Part shown: one piece after another, positions 1 to 12,219 of the stretch
Position numbering within the stretch: position 1 is the stretch's first letter
Layout of the letters: every line of letters begins with the position of its first letter
Origin: Ectocarpus siliculosus
Lineage: Eukaryota > Sar > Phaeophyceae > Ectocarpales > Ectocarpaceae
Reading direction: 5' to 3'
DNA: 48,192 nt
Assembly: GCA_000310025.1 (NCBI GenBank)
Contig: FN649744.1
Location: 1,600,830 to 1,649,021, forward strand
The notes under the pieces: generated by a model
The model's database searches: none
Told to the model about the DNA's origin: nothing
What the model saw: the letters and a program-made list of their open reading frames with translations, nothing else
Made by a program: the position numbers and the translations under genes

Positions 1-1005
1 CGGGGCGGGCCACCACGGGCGGGGTGAATCGATTCTCCCCGCCGCTGATGGCCGCCTCGAGATTTGAACCTGATTCTGTCAGCCATTCCACGGTTTCGAC
101 CAGCCGACTTATCTCGCGTATCTCGCGGCATGCGGCACATGGCGCCGCGGGCGTTGATGGCGCATCTGTGGAGCTCCTCCACCCGACCCAGCAGCAGATT
201 CAGGTGCAACACGGCTCCCCACAGCCTGGAAAGGGCAGACGTGAGCTCTGCCTGGAACCTGGGGTGCGCTGAAAAGGATGCCAAGAGAGAACGACGTGAT
301 CGTGCGATTTTGCGGGGGGTCGCTGTCTGCAGCTTTTGGGTGCCTATCGTTCAAATTCATGATACGCCGCGAGCCGTTCCCCGGCTCCAACACTCATATT
401 TTCATTCATGCACATGCCTGTTTATATACAACGTTCACAACGGGATACACGTCGTGGTTGTTGTTGTTGTTGTTGGAGGGGGGGCGCGCGATCCTGCTGG
501 AAAATGTGGTGCACCGACGTCTACTGCCTACCGCACGATTCATGGGTATTACCATTTTTTTCTATTCCCCGAAGGCAAGAGGTTTATACAGCATTCGGTA
601 TGAACCTGCCCCATCGCGAACTGGGAATCCCCATATGCCCGCAACAAGCGTTCGTCCCTCCATTCGCCCGCGGCCCCCGAACCAGGGCCCCCCACGGAAC
701 AGCAATAAATGCGATTTCGGGTTTTGTTGTCGCGCTGAAAACTGGCGTATTTTCATTGGCCAGTGGGTTGGCGCGGTCACGCTGGTTAAAGAAGAAACAA
801 GCGGACACAAACCGACGGGAGCTGTTCGTAGGCCCAAAAATATTGAGTCGTTATATGGACACTCGGTACGAAGCTTCACGTCCATTTCTTCACACACGGT
901 GTGACCAAAATCAATTAGAGGCGTGCCGACACAGGGAGAAGAGGGGACCGCCTACGCAGGATTTTCAAGAGTATCTAGAGAAAGAATAGGGAGGGGGCAC
1001 GCAGA

Positions 1006-1033
1006 CCCTATCCCTAACCCTAACCCTAACCCC
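1006..1033. repeat. Interstitial telomere-type repeat (CCCTAA)n
   Basis: Four consecutive CCCTA(A) units, the first imperfect, are present. This is the C-strand of the TTAGGG telomere repeat found in many stramenopiles, animals and fungi. It is far too short to be a chromosome end and lies in ordinary sequence, so it reads as an interstitial relic, such as a repaired break or a chance expansion. Confidence 0.8.
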
Positions 1034-1125
1034 AAAGCACGGATTCAATACTCCATCCCATATGTTTGCTTGATCAGTTTTGCTGCGTAGACTACTGAGA
1101 AGTGGGGAGGACAATCCAAGCAAGG

Positions 1126-1260
1126 ATGGTTTTTCCACGGCCCAGTCCCCTTTCTCCCTCTGCTCTCTTTTTTTGTTCTTGTGCTTTTGCTTTCCTTTTT
1201 TCCAGTCTATGGTTGGTTACCTCGCATAGCGTGCAGAGGCGAGCAGAGTGTCCCTTCTAG
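1126..1260 (+). other. Candidate signal-peptide exon of the DNAJC3-like gene
   Basis: An ATG opens a 44-codon frame rich in F, L, S, A and C that resembles an ER signal sequence: a short basic N-terminus followed by a hydrophobic core. It lies about 300 bp upstream of the first exon that can be placed, and a P58IPK-type protein needs a signal peptide. Against it, the hydrophobicity is what any T/C-rich tract would encode, and no strong GT donor in the required phase is evident inside the frame. It is offered only as the best local candidate. Confidence 0.2.
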
Positions 1261-1553
1261 TCTGTCGTTGATTCTATTGACTTGCGGATCCTTCCGGTCC
1301 ACGTTATTTTTCGTATACCTTTTTTGTGTAAGTTAGCCTGTGACCACGGGAATCGACCGCGTCAAGTGTTAGGCTACAGTAGTACGGACAGAAGAAAGTA
1401 CTGGGTAGAGAGGACGGAACGGTTTTTAATGTGAAGACAGCAACAGCACCAACAACAGCATCTCCGTCTAAATAGTATTTTTTTCTCTGAGACTTCTGCT
1501 GTTTCGATTCCCAATTCGTGCGTGCCTGCGCTCTCTTTTTTCTTCACACGCAG

Positions 1554-4500
1554 GCCGACGACAGCGGCGGCGCGAAGGAGGCGGCGCCGCCGTCGGCGTC
1601 GGCGCTCCGGTCCGGGGCGGAACTGGCCATCTCCAAGGGGGAGCACGAGAAGGCGATCCGCCTCTTCTCGCAGGTCCGCGTGTGTCTTCAGAAAGCAATA
1701 GATGTCGTTTTTTTTTTTTCTTTTGTAGTGCAGCTGATGTTCGACAGGGGGCCGTCGTCCTCTTGTCCCGTGCTGAATGTTGGCGACCCGGTGGCAGACG
1801 GGTCCCTCCCCTGCCTCCTCGCTTTTTCGCCGACCACCAGAAGCGATTTCGTCGCTCGGCCTTCAGGTTTCAGCAATAGGTTGTACCCCCATTGACTCTA
1901 ACTATGGTCGTGGCCGCCCAGAAGCAACTACCGCTGTGTTGACACTTGCAATGGTTGCCGCAACGTGTTCCTGGGCATACCGCTGTCCCCGTCGTTCCAT
2001 GCTTCGGCATATCTCCACGAAAACCCCATATACATTTCCCAGTACCTGCCCGTGGCAATATATGCCTTGACGAGCGCAACCCGCCCGGGTTGTCGTCCAT
2101 GGAACCCGGGCTCGAGCCTTGCACGTTTTGCCTGCTCCCCTATAGAGCAGTTCAGCAGGAGTCTCCAGCTCTTGGCTGCTGTAACCTTGGCACCAAGTAC
2201 GAGAACCTTTTCCGAACCCCCCCCCCCCTACGTTCCCGGGTGGGTGTCATGGTGTGCAGGTGATCGAGCTAGAGCCGAAGAACGAGCGGAACTTCTACAA
2301 GCGCTTCCGCGTGTTCCTATCGAAACGCAAGTACGCCGAGGCCATCCAGGACCTTTCCCGGGCGCTAGAGCTCAAGCCCAAGTACAAGCAGGTGTGTGTC
2401 CGAGTTTTGGGGCGCGCGCTACGATATTGCATGTATTTCGCCTCCGGTGTGTGTGCGCCCGTGTTTGCACGCATACCGAAAGTCTTAGGAACATCGGCTG
2501 CGGCAGGAGGTATGTTGGGTTTTTGGGCATGTTTGTGTGACGCGGGTGTTCTACCTCGCTTCGCTTGGGGAGAGGTTGCACCTGCCTGACCCTGCTTGTT
2601 TCTACTCTCCGCACCCCCCTCCCCCCGTACTGCTGTACTGCCCCGTACTGCACTATTTGCTCACGTAGGTTTCTTGCAATCAGATGTGTTTTGCCCCTCT
2701 TCGTGTTAACTTCCTGCCCACCTCTACATCACCGCTTTTTGATACAACGAGTAGTTTTTGGCTTTTTCTCGCATTGTACTTGGAAGCATGTATGTCATAA
2801 CTCCGTCCCTCTGCCCCCCCTCCGCCGCAAAAACAAAAAACATCCGACACGACGAAATAACGCAGGCGTTGGCCCAGCGCGCGAAGCTGCTTCGCATGAT
2901 GGGTCACTGCGAGGAAGCCGCCAAGGACTACGCCGCCCTCGAGGTGATCGACCCCAAGCACGCCGACCTCGAAACCCTCTACCCCCTGGCGATCACCTGC
3001 GCGCAGCGCTTGGCTGAGGGGGGCGCCGCGGAAGCGCAGAAGAACTGGGAGGTAGGTGCAGTACTAAAAAACGATGGATATGAAGAAAAGGACGGATGTA
3101 TGCTGCTCGGGAACCGTAAAAATAGTGGTCACCAATACTAAAACTAATTGCTACTATAATACCACGGGCTCTTATCTACGGAAGAGATGGATTTGTTGTG
3201 TTCTTTGTAAGAACAATCAACAGGGCAGGTGTTCTTCGGTTCATAGGACGAGAGAGCCGCCCCGGCTCGAATCATGATTCCGAGTCCCTCCCTTTCCCCG
3301 TGCTCCGTCCTCTTGAGGACGCGCGGTCAATGGTCTGACCGCTAAGGCATGCAACACGGTAAGGAGTACCCCCCCCCCCCCCCCCGCTTTGTCGTGCTCG
3401 AACCCCAACGACACATGGCAGGCTGCCGCGGAAGCGTACGACGCCATCCTGGACGAGCAGCTTGACCTTGTCGGGGCGGAGCTCCTCATCCGGCGAGCCC
3501 GGTGCCACTTCGCGCTCGGGCGGTGGCTGCAGGCCGCGGCGGACGCGGGAAGGGCGGCGAAGGTGGCGGCGGAGGCAGACGACGACAAGGTGTGCAGGGG
3601 TTTTGATTGGTGCTAAGGCCAGGGCTTGGGGTCGTGTTTTGCAGGTTTGTGTAGGTGTGTTTGTTTTCATGTTTTCATTGTTAGCATCGACCGCGCGACC
3701 CCGCTGAAAAGGCGTTAGTCTCAGTGCGACCGAAAAAGAAAGTTCTTCTAAAGCGTGTGTGGGCGTCTTTGCCGATTAGTATCGAACCGCGCTAACCGGC
3801 TAACCAATGACAATACGTCTATTCTCAGTGCGTCTACATTAGGGAAATTCTTCTATCTGTGTGCGTCTTTTTCCGTGTGGGGCGTTTGTTTGCTTGGAAG
3901 AGAAAAGACTCGCGGCGTAGAGAAAGAGACGTAGAGTAGCGGTGGTGGCTAGAGCTTGTCAAGGAGGGGATTGCCCAGCGGGGTTGGGGTTACAGGTAGT
4001 GTGGGACTTCGCATCTTGCTGCACCTGCTATGTTTGCACGAACGCGCTAGGGGGGGGGTAGGTGTGTGTATAGCGTACGCTGCTCTGCCACCCGTGTGAG
4101 CATGTAGTCTCCTCGTTGGTGGGTACGCAGGAAGTAGAGTATTGTGCGGGGGGCTACTCTGCTGCTGCCGTAGCGTTGGGGCAGTATTGTTGTCGACGTC
4201 GTCGAGATGGCGAGCGATTGCCGTGGGCGTAGTGGTTTGCCTTTTCACTCGTGCCTGCTGCCGCACGTGTGTTGTGCTTGTGTTCTCATCTCATGAAGTT
4301 GACCTGCTTGGAGGGATCATGCGAATGGGTACGCACGTACCTACAGCTCTGACTCGATGCGGTATATTCGTGTGTCGAACTAGGCGGCAAGAGAGCGGGC
4401 GGAGGCGTTGGAGCTGCGAGGGCGGTGCTACATTCAACTCGGGGACTACGAGCTAGCTGGCAACCACTTCCGACAGGTTAGCAGCATGACATTTCCAAGG

Positions 4501-7500
4501 ACATCGCCAAAAGATGCTGTTATGCTTTCAGCTCGTCGTATCTGCACTGCAGCAACCAGCCATGTGAAGGAACCCACGGGGCGTAGAGCTTCCTGCTGAG
4601 CATCAGTCAGTCTCGTGGCTTATGGGGAGGCCGGCACCGTGTCGGTTTTCTGTGTTGATTCTGCTTGCATCGATTTTTCGTTCTGCTTGGACTGATCTGT
4701 CTCTTCGGCAGGCGTCACGTCCTTTTGACAAAAGCTGACTGACGTCTTTTTTCGCAGACGCTATTTACCTCTTTGATCAAAGCCTTAATTCTGTGTGACC
4801 GACACGGATTTAAGCTCCTACTGCCAGGGTAAAGTTCTGTGAGCGCTGACTTACACAGTGATGAACCAAAACAAAATTGAACGTGTCTTCTTCGTCCTTG
4901 TCCCCCCGCGAAACAGGTCCTTCTCGACGACCCCGACAACGGTCCTTGCCGCGAGCAGCACCGGCGTTGTCGCGCCGTGGTGAAGAAGGTGGAGGCCGGC
5001 GCCGAGCTGCTTAGCAGCGGCGACGTCGCCGGCGCGACGGAGGCGTGGAGGGCCGCGACGGCGCTGGAGCCGGACAATCCGGCGTTGTTGGGGCCGTTGC
5101 TGTTGAGGGTGAGAGGGGTCGGGGAGCGGGAGGGAGAGGGAGAGGGAGAGGGCGAGGGCGAAAGAGAGAGACACAGGGAGACAGACAGACAAGAGAGACA
5201 GAGACAGAGACAGAGACAGAGGGAGTATGACGAGATTTATGCATAGTTTTGGAACAGGTTATCGGTTACGATGAGGTTCTTCTCGACACAAGGACAGGAC
5301 GCCTCTCTGGATACCGCAGCAAGTAGTGAGCACTGCGTGTAGGCGAAAAAAAAGCAACAACCAAGAGCAGGTGTAGGGTCAAGGTGTGAGAAATCGGCTG
5401 TGTATTTCTAGGGTGGTCGGCGTATGTGTGTGTGTGTGCGTCGTCGTTGGTTCTGGTTATGGTTCTGGTTCGTGCTGAATGGTACCGGGTGCCTAGCGTG
5501 GCAGGCAGGTAAGCGTTCCAGAGTGTCACCGTCTCTCCCTGCACCCTCCCCTGTGCTATTCTCCCCATGTGCTATACTGTGAGGCTATCATGCATGAAGG
5601 TGTGGGTTGTGGCTTGCCATTCTGTTCTACTTTCATGCAGGCAACCCTTTAGTTGCATACACTGCTGTGTCGTGGATATTGTATGCACTAACTACGGTTG
5701 ACGACGTTTGTGTCTGTTTGGGGTTGTCGTCGTTGTCCGGCTGTTGGCACGGATGCCACACAGATTGCTTCGGCGCATCTCGGCGCGAAGGACTGGGCCG
5801 AGACCAAGAGGGCCGCGCAGGAGTGCCTCAACACACACCCCGATGGAGAGGTGAGAAACACAGAGCGATATATGGAGAGAGGGATACCTGGAAAGAAAGA
5901 GAGAAAGGCAGGGGTAGAGAGACCGAGGGCAAAGAGATAGAGAAAAGCGGCAGGCACGACCCACAAGACGCAAGATGGGAATCGCCATGTGCTTCCGCGA
6001 ACCACGAACAGCGCCTTTCAGCATTCGTCTGCTGTCTGCTGTAGTTGGTGTGGGTGGTGTATACCTTCGCCACAGCTGCCACAGTGCTGCGTCGATACCG
6101 CCATCCGTTTATCCTCGTCACACGATGCTACAATCTTCTTTCGTTTGTTTGTTTTGTCCGGTCGCCCTTACCTTAGCATCTTCTTTTGCTGTGGTGTTCA
6201 CGTCTTTCGCCGTGTTTTGTTTGTTCAACCATCTCCCCTAGCTGTGTTGCTACAATCTTCTTTCGTTTGTTTGTTTAGTCCGGTCGCCCTTACCTTAGCA
6301 TCTTCATTTGCTGTGTTGTTCACTTCTTTCGCCGTCCGTGTGTCACTTGTGGGCTTCTTTTGTTCCGAACCCTGAAAAAAGGTTGGGGCTCAGGCGGAGA
6401 TCGTGATGGGAGATGTCCACCAGGAGGCTGAGGAGTTCCAAGAGGCGGTGAACGCCTACGCCAGAGCGGAGACCAAGGTCAAGGAGATCGGCATGGAGGT
6501 CTTGGACCAGGCTAGAGCGAAGCTCAAGCAGGCCAACATCTTGCTGGAGCAGAGCAAGAAGAAGCAGTACTACAAGGTGCGCCCACGCGGGTGGTATTTT
6601 GCGGATCGCTGGTTGGTGGGGAAACCTTTGGAGGCGTGTTTTGTAGGGGCCATGGGTACACGATTGGAAGAGTACTGTTTTGCGGTAGGGTACACGATGG
6701 GAAACACAATGTTGTGCGGTAGGAAAAGGGGCCCAGTGAGGGGGAAGTTGGACGGGGAGGGGGGACGGCGGCCTCCATGACGGTTACGGCTGATTTTCCG
6801 CGACTTCTCGCGTTATTAGTACTTGCGTTACTGGACAGTGGGAATGGAAACAGCCGCGTCATGTTCTTTGAACTGTTTTTTTATGCTGAGCTCTCCTTGC
6901 CCGCGGCCTGACGGTGCAGCTAGTTTCAAGTCGTTCCTCTTCCCAAACTCGATCTACCTTCAGGTAGTTTGCCCGTAACCGCTATCACCACCACCAACAC
7001 TACCACCACCACCACCACGTCCGCCCTCACAAGCAGCTGGTTTGATCAATTAGTTTGCTTATATCCATTCTTGCGTGCGACGGCGTCTGTCTGTGCGATA
7101 CCAGGTTCTTGGGGTCCCACGAAATGCCGACCTGGCTCAGATCAAGAAGGTGCGTCATGGCGTCATCCGTTCGTCCTTTGTGAACGCCTCGACCTTGTTT
7201 AGTGTCCGTACGTGCACATGGTGGCTCTCGGTCTAGATGATGAACACTGGTTATGCTTGTTTCGTCGGCGTACTGTAGCGCTTTCCTCTTGGTGTTTTCT
7301 AGCGTGTTCCGTGGGCTCGATCGGCTATCAACGTTCGGTCTGGACACGCACGTCAACTCTGCTGACGCAGCTCTTTTGCGCTTTTTCACAGGCGAGGTTT
7401 TGGTTGTGTATCTCCTTTTTTAATCAAAACCTGTTATATCGCGTGAGGACGACGTTCAACTCGCATTTCGCACGCGCACCTACATGTCGAAAATACCCAG

Positions 7501-8939
7501 CTTGGGCCGACAGGAGACGAGAAAACCTGCCGCCCCCCAACAACAATCTGTGAATACAAGTGAAGAAAACCATGCTCTCGGTTTTACGATGCATCCCGTT
7601 GGCGTTTCGCATTTTTCTTTTCTTTTTTACAATTATTTTTCTTGCAGTAACACAACGATTCACAGCAACTAGGGTGTTTCCAAGTTTGGGTGTGCTGGGG
7701 GGTCTTGTGTGTGTGTGTGTTTTTTTTTTGGGGGGGGGGTTGGAGGACGTGTCATCTCTACTAACAGATAAGGTGTGTTTGAGATGTATATCCCGGAACA
7801 TTTGCTCCCTCGTCGCCAGGCATATCGAGACCTGGCCAAGATCCACCACCCGGACAAGGTGCAGGGAGAAGAGGAAAAGCTAAAGTCGGAGAAGATTTTC
7901 CAGGAGGTTGCCGAGGCGTACGAGGTGCTGGGAGACGAGGAGCTCCGCGGAAAGTGAGATTCGATTGGGGGTTACTCATGGCCGTGCAGCCGTAGTCGTT
8001 GGAGCATTGACCTTACATTCCTACAAAGCCGGGCCGGAGCACGCCAGGTTTTCACCGGACTAGGCTAGCACATCACCAAGCGCGAAGCGCCGCGAGTTGC
8101 TGGGGGGGGGGTAGGTTGAGCGAGGGAGCCGGGGTTGATATCAATAAACTTCCCTGGTCGTTGTAGCGTTTAGCCGTGTATCCTATGTAGGACCCTGATG
8201 TTCTCTGCAAAGCCAGCAAAGAAGGATATGGACTTCGCCTGCTCAAGAGAAGAAACAAAACATGTTTTCGGATTTCCGTGGGCTCGAAAAGGTGGGAAAC
8301 AACACGGCCCGAAAGCGTTTGCCACACTGCTGTTGGGTTGGGTGGGGTCACATCGTGGAGGCAAGAAGTCACAATAGGAACTCGTGGGTTGCTAGCATGG
8401 TAGCAAGACCTCGAATCTGAAAACCCTCACGTTTCCGTACCTTGGTACAACCCCTCCGGCTGGTGTTGCCCCTCACCCCTCCCCCACCCGCTGTTTGAGT
8501 CTTGTCGGATTCTAGCCGTGCATTCTCGGTTGTGTGTGCGTTTGCATCGAACGCAACCCAGCACCTGACACACTCTTGTACCTCGTTTGAGTTGGATCTC
8601 CGGCAATAGGCTTGCATTTCTGTGTCCGTCAATAACATGCATAGCTCGGCGTTACAGGGCCACGCGGCACCTACCGCACATCAGTACTACTGTGTCCCGT
8701 TTTTCACGCGAAAACGCGAATCAATCACGTGGAAAGTAATGTCCATATTTTTGACCCCTCTTTTTTTTTCCCCCAAATTTGGTTTTCTTCCCGTGGGTGT
8801 TTTCAGGTACGACCGAGGAGAAGAGGTGTTCGACAACCAGGGAGGTGGCGGGGGGCAACGCAGAGGCGGTCAGCAGTTCCACTTCAACCACGGGGGCGGG
8901 AGGCAACACTTCCAGCGCACGCACGTCCGTTTCGGCTGA
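1554..8939 (+). CDS. DnaJ co-chaperone with TPR array, DNAJC3/P58IPK type (5' partial)
   Basis: This is an ER-lumenal Hsp40 that binds unfolded protein through TPRs and stimulates BiP through its J domain. Exons: 1554-1673, 2260-2391, 2866-3051, 3422-3589, 4384-4476, 4917-5108, 5764-5850, 6382-6576 (or from 6394), 7105-7149, 7820-7953, 8807-8939. All junctions are GT-AG and keep frame; only the last intron is not phase 0. The joined protein is about 490 residues against roughly 500 in animals, lacking only the signal peptide. TPR helices fill exons 1-8 (for example SGAELAISKGEHEKAI and LELRGRCYIQLGDYELA). The J domain starts at QYYKVLGVPRNADL, carries HHPD in exon 10 and ends YDRGEEVF. The G-rich tail contains QFHFN, like the FHFN end of animal DNAJC3. 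The start codon is not identified. Confidence 0.93.
3300..3385 (+). repeat. Dispersed C-tract repeat, copy 1 (in DNAJC3-like intron 3)
   Basis: This shares with copies at 36470-36662 and 43283-43563 a core that, in gene sense, reads CTCCGTCCTC, a short GAGG hairpin, GACGCG(T/C)GGTCAATG, then AAGGCATGC and AGTAC, and ends in a C-run (17 C at 3369-3385). The C-run ends 36 nt before the AG of exon 4 at 3421. Only the 3' core is shared; the upstream sequence differs from the other copies. Size and dispersal suggest a SINE, but no convincing pol III A/B boxes can be assigned. Confidence 0.7.
5109..5230 (+). repeat. GA-rich low-complexity tract at a donor site
   Basis: Runs of GAGGGA and GAGACA follow immediately after the 5' splice site of DNAJC3-like exon 6. 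The tract is intronic and purine-only over much of its length. Otherwise unremarkable. Confidence 0.7.
6127..6345 (+). repeat. Two-copy tandem repeat, period 122 bp, intron 7
   Basis: Two adjacent units begin GCTACAATCTTCTTTCG at 6127 and 6249 and are about 90% identical over most of the period. The block sits in the DNAJC3-like intron just upstream of the acceptor for exon 8 and is T/C-rich in the sense strand. It looks like a recent local duplication. Confidence 0.85.
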
Positions 8940-10536
8940 GGATGTGGCGCGTGGTGATGATGTCTTGACGCTGTTGGCAAGCACCAAGTTGGAAGTGCTA
9001 CTAGTTTCGCTTGGTCCCTCCGCAATAGCGTTAACTGTTGGGTGTTTTTGTCGTGACGTGCCCCCACCCCGGACGTACCGTTGCTGGATGTTCTTTGTCG
9101 GCGTGCTGCGGCAAGTCGCGGACAGCACGAGGGCGTTGGGGTCTTGTACGTATGTGTGGAATAGCATTAGGAGACAGGACCGACCGCACCCGTAACGTAA
9201 CGGTCTCAGTTTAGTGTCGTCGGGAATACCTCAGGAGTGTTAAGTCAGTATGACGCAATTAAAAGAGAGAGACCACTGGCCTCTCGTTTTTTTTTTTTTC
9301 AACTGTGCAAGGCATGGTCGGTGGGCGTAGTCTTGAGGTGGGGTGAGGGTTGTGCGACATCACGCTTGTAATCTTGCCGGGTGACGGCAAATGAGCATTC
9401 TCCTTCGGCCTGATGTTGGCAGAGCTACAAGTCACATCACCGCAGAAGGTGAGGGAGTTTGTGTAGTTTCCCGAAAAACACAGCTCAAACTTCGGTGATG
9501 TGTCCAGGAAAGGGAAGGAGAATCGTCCGTAAGTACAACACGCGACCGGCGGCGGAATCTCCCGAGACCAGTGAAAATGAAGTTTTTCTGCGTATAGTGA
9601 TGGTCCTCGCCCATCTTAACTCTGACCTGCGTACTGTAGAAAAATGCCGATCTATGTAGCTGCAGCTGTAAGTAAGGCTCAACAAAGCGAGCACAAGCGC
9701 CTGCCGGAGGGAAAAGCGGGCCACGAATGCAGGTACAGGTAGTCATCCACAAACTTACGAGCTTGCGTTTCCCCACACCGAATGTCCGGGAGAAGTTGTC
9801 CAACAGCGAGAGGAACACGAACTCTTCGAAACATCTTTGCTCTAGGAGCAAAAGAAGAGAGCACAGCTGTCCACATCTTGCCAGGAAATCAATGGGAAGC
9901 TGGGCAACACATGAAGCATAAACAAAGAGAAGAAAACAATCCCCAGAATCGCAGAGGCCGACCAGGCAGTGGGGCTGAACGAACATGTTCGTGTCGCGTG
10001 GGTAGCAACGGGGTGCGGGCTTGGCCAGAGCTGGAATACGCACGTTGGGCTTAAGGAACGCCTACAAGCACCGAGCGCACAGCTACGTTGCAGTTTGCAG
10101 TTTTCTCGAGAAAGGAGAAGCTTCTGCCTGCGAGTCACGAGATGCTTCATCATTGGTTACCCAGACCACGCTGCCACGCGTGGATGCTGATTGATGCCCG
10201 GAATACATTTTTGGAAGAGCGCGCATGGACAGAGGGCGGGGTAGCATGGACAGGGAAACAACAAGGTATCAGCCTGCTGACAGACGGTACTAAATCTCGT
10301 TCGACCACCAGGCAAGGTGTTGCCGTCAAGCCTATGCCACGCAGACAGCGAGAAAACTCAGTTTACCCATCAAACAAACGAAACACGGTTACAAATATCA
10401 TAGGAACAAGATAACAGAATTTGGACCCCGACGACGCAAGCAACAATGTTCTGGAGATTCGCGGCATTCGATCGATTTTCCCTAGCCTACAACTGACATC
10501 AAAGAGTTGGGGTACAGATGAGGGGGCTTCTACTAC
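8940..10536. other. 3' flank and spacer between DNAJC3-like gene and transposon
   Basis: Presumed 3' UTR followed by intergenic DNA. Open frames here, including a 203-codon minus-strand frame at 9432-10043, show no domain, repeat or splice logic. A T-run lies at about 9288. Nothing else can be supported. Confidence 0.6.
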
Positions 10537-10538
10537 TA

Positions 10539-10565
10539 CAGTCGAGGTCCCTCTATAGTGCGGGT
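10539..10565 (+). repeat. Left terminal inverted repeat of the pogo-type element
   Basis: A 27-bp sequence beginning CAGTCGAGGTCCCTC is identical in reverse complement to 13004-13030. The TA just outside is the target-site duplication. Confidence 0.92.
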
Positions 10566-10708
10566 TATATAGTGCGGGTGCCCGGTATAATGCGGGTGAA
10601 ATCGCTTGGCACAACTTAGACCCCTCTATAGTGCGGGTGCCGCACTATAAGAGGAACCCCGGTATAGTGCGGGTTTGGTCGATCTCAGAAACCTCTATAG
10701 TGCGGGTC
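10547..10708 (+). repeat. Subterminal TATAGTGCGGGT motif cluster, left arm
   Basis: The 12-mer TATAGTGCGGGT, or a one-base variant, occurs at least six times in this stretch, mostly in the same direction. One copy is followed by its own inverse (GCCGCACTATA). Regularly repeated subterminal motifs in DNA transposons are commonly transposase-binding sites; that role here is inferred. Confidence 0.75.
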
Positions 10709-10842
10709 TGACGTCATGACGGCCTAAATGCGCGGTCAAACCCGTCGACAAGTTCCGCACAACGTACACAAACCTACCCCTAGCGGGATACTGTATACTG
10801 TACCCCTACTGGCCACGAGAACAGCAGCAGCAGAGGCGCACG

Positions 10843-12219
10843 ATGCCATGTGCAGCAGGCGAACTCTGCCATCTCAGCACCCTCACACCTAAAGCCCCCG
10901 ATGGTCACCAATGCCGAGGAGGATGCGGAGGCAGACTGCACCGCATATGCGGCGAGGTGGAGGAAGAAGGCGAAAGCGAAATGAATCGCATCTGTCATAC
11001 GTGCTTGTCTTCTCAACAAGCCGCTACGGCTGCCACGGGCAAGCGGAAGCCACAAGAAGCGAGCCGCATCCCAAAACGCATGAAAGCCGTGGGAGGCAAA
11101 AAGGCGGACCGAAGTGCGCCGCGCACGAGGTTGAGTCTGGACCAAAAGATGGAGGTTCTTTCAGACCTGGACAACAAAAGCACTCAAGAGGCGGTCGCCG
11201 ACAAGTTTAGTTGCGGTGTGCGGACGATCCAGAGCATCAAGAAGAACAGGGAAGCTCTTGAGAGAGATGCCGCTTTGGCCAAAGGAAGCCGGAAGTCCAA
11301 TCGCCCAGGGGATTTTCCGGAGGTACGTGGTTCTTTCTTCTTGTTGTCATGTCATTTTCCGGATGATGAGTGCTCTCTCTGTGCTTTTCTTGTCGAGTCT
11401 ATATTCAAGTCTAATTGAGTGAACGCTTTCTCTGTTTTTTTTTCAGAACCTTCATGGGGATGTATGCTGGGGACTTCTTTTTTACTCACGACTTTTTTTA
11501 TCTGGTGGGGCCTCATTTCTTTCATTCTACAAGTATATTTGATCAAATTATTTCCTTGTCTACAAATGTTAATTTTCTGTTTCTACTCCAACGTTTGCTA
11601 CAGTTCGTCAATTGTTTATCCTCGATGCTCTCCTGTTTATGCACGCATGTTTGTTTCTGACATGCTCCTCGTTTGTTCTACTACTGTACTGTACAATACT
11701 TCATCTCAAAAATATGGATGCAGCAGCCACCTGTTCTTCTGTGGATATCTCTGCATAAACAAGTCCAGACAAAAAGACATTTGGAGGCTTTCCGCACTAA
11801 AAACCATCGACCAAGCGTACTGCATAGGTTTCGTCCCTGACCTCAATGTGTGTCCTGCTACATCAACGGCTGGTGCAGGTGGATACTCTCGTCTTGGACC
11901 TCTTCGAAAAGGCAAGGGTCGGGAAGATCTCTGTCTCCCAGGACGTCATCCAAGCTTTCGGCCGCTCCGCTAAGGCGACGCTGCTGGGTGCAGCGTCGAC
12001 TTCAGACGGCACAAGGGCGGAAACATCGGAGGCGGGCGTGCGGAGCCACCGCCTTACACGGAACTTTCCCAACACTTCGCGTCCCTAGAAAACTACGCGG
12101 CAGGGTGTGGTTTGGACGAGGCCAGCTTCTTGCTCAAGAGGGCGCGGATGTTGATGATCGAAGCGCATGCATCTAAGCCATCTCGTCAGACTGACGTCCG
12201 GGCGTATTTTGACGCGTAG
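10843..12219 (+). pseudogene. CENP-B/pogo-type transposase gene lacking the DDE domain
   Basis: Exon 1 (10843-11322, phase 0, donor GTACGTGG) encodes a Cys/His-rich segment (CHLSTL...HQCRGGCGGRLHRICG...ICHTC, probably zinc-binding) and a psq-type helix-turn-helix (LSLDQKMEVLSDL...ADKFSCGVRTIQSI). Exon 2 opens at 11879 with the start of the second CENP-B helix-turn-helix (VDTLVLDLFEKARVG). Near 11990-12010 the frame shifts into a C-terminal tail ending KPSRQTDVRAYFDA at 12219. The DDE/D catalytic domain of several hundred residues expected between them is absent from the whole element. QTDVRAYF fits the PIP-box consensus (QxxVxxYF), and pogo transposase is known to bind PCNA. Whether the frame change is real or the edge of the deletion cannot be told from one copy. 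Confidence 0.82.

Larger units (their letters stand above)
1..1553. other. 5' flank with no placed exon
   Basis: No conserved protein is visible here on either strand. The stretch holds a short GTT/poly-G run near 470-485, an interstitial telomere-like repeat at 1006-1033, and a pyrimidine-rich segment at 1140-1205. The first exon of the DNAJC3-like gene should lie here or further upstream. The only candidate I see is the 44-codon frame opening at 1126. Confidence 0.5.

Noticed and set aside
1006-1033. Chromosome end
   Set aside because: Only four telomere-type units and sequence continues normally on both sides.
3300-3385. tRNA gene or tRNA-derived SINE with clear A/B boxes
   Set aside because: The CCGCTAAGGC and GTTCCCACAG strings only loosely resemble pol III boxes, and no cloverleaf could be drawn.
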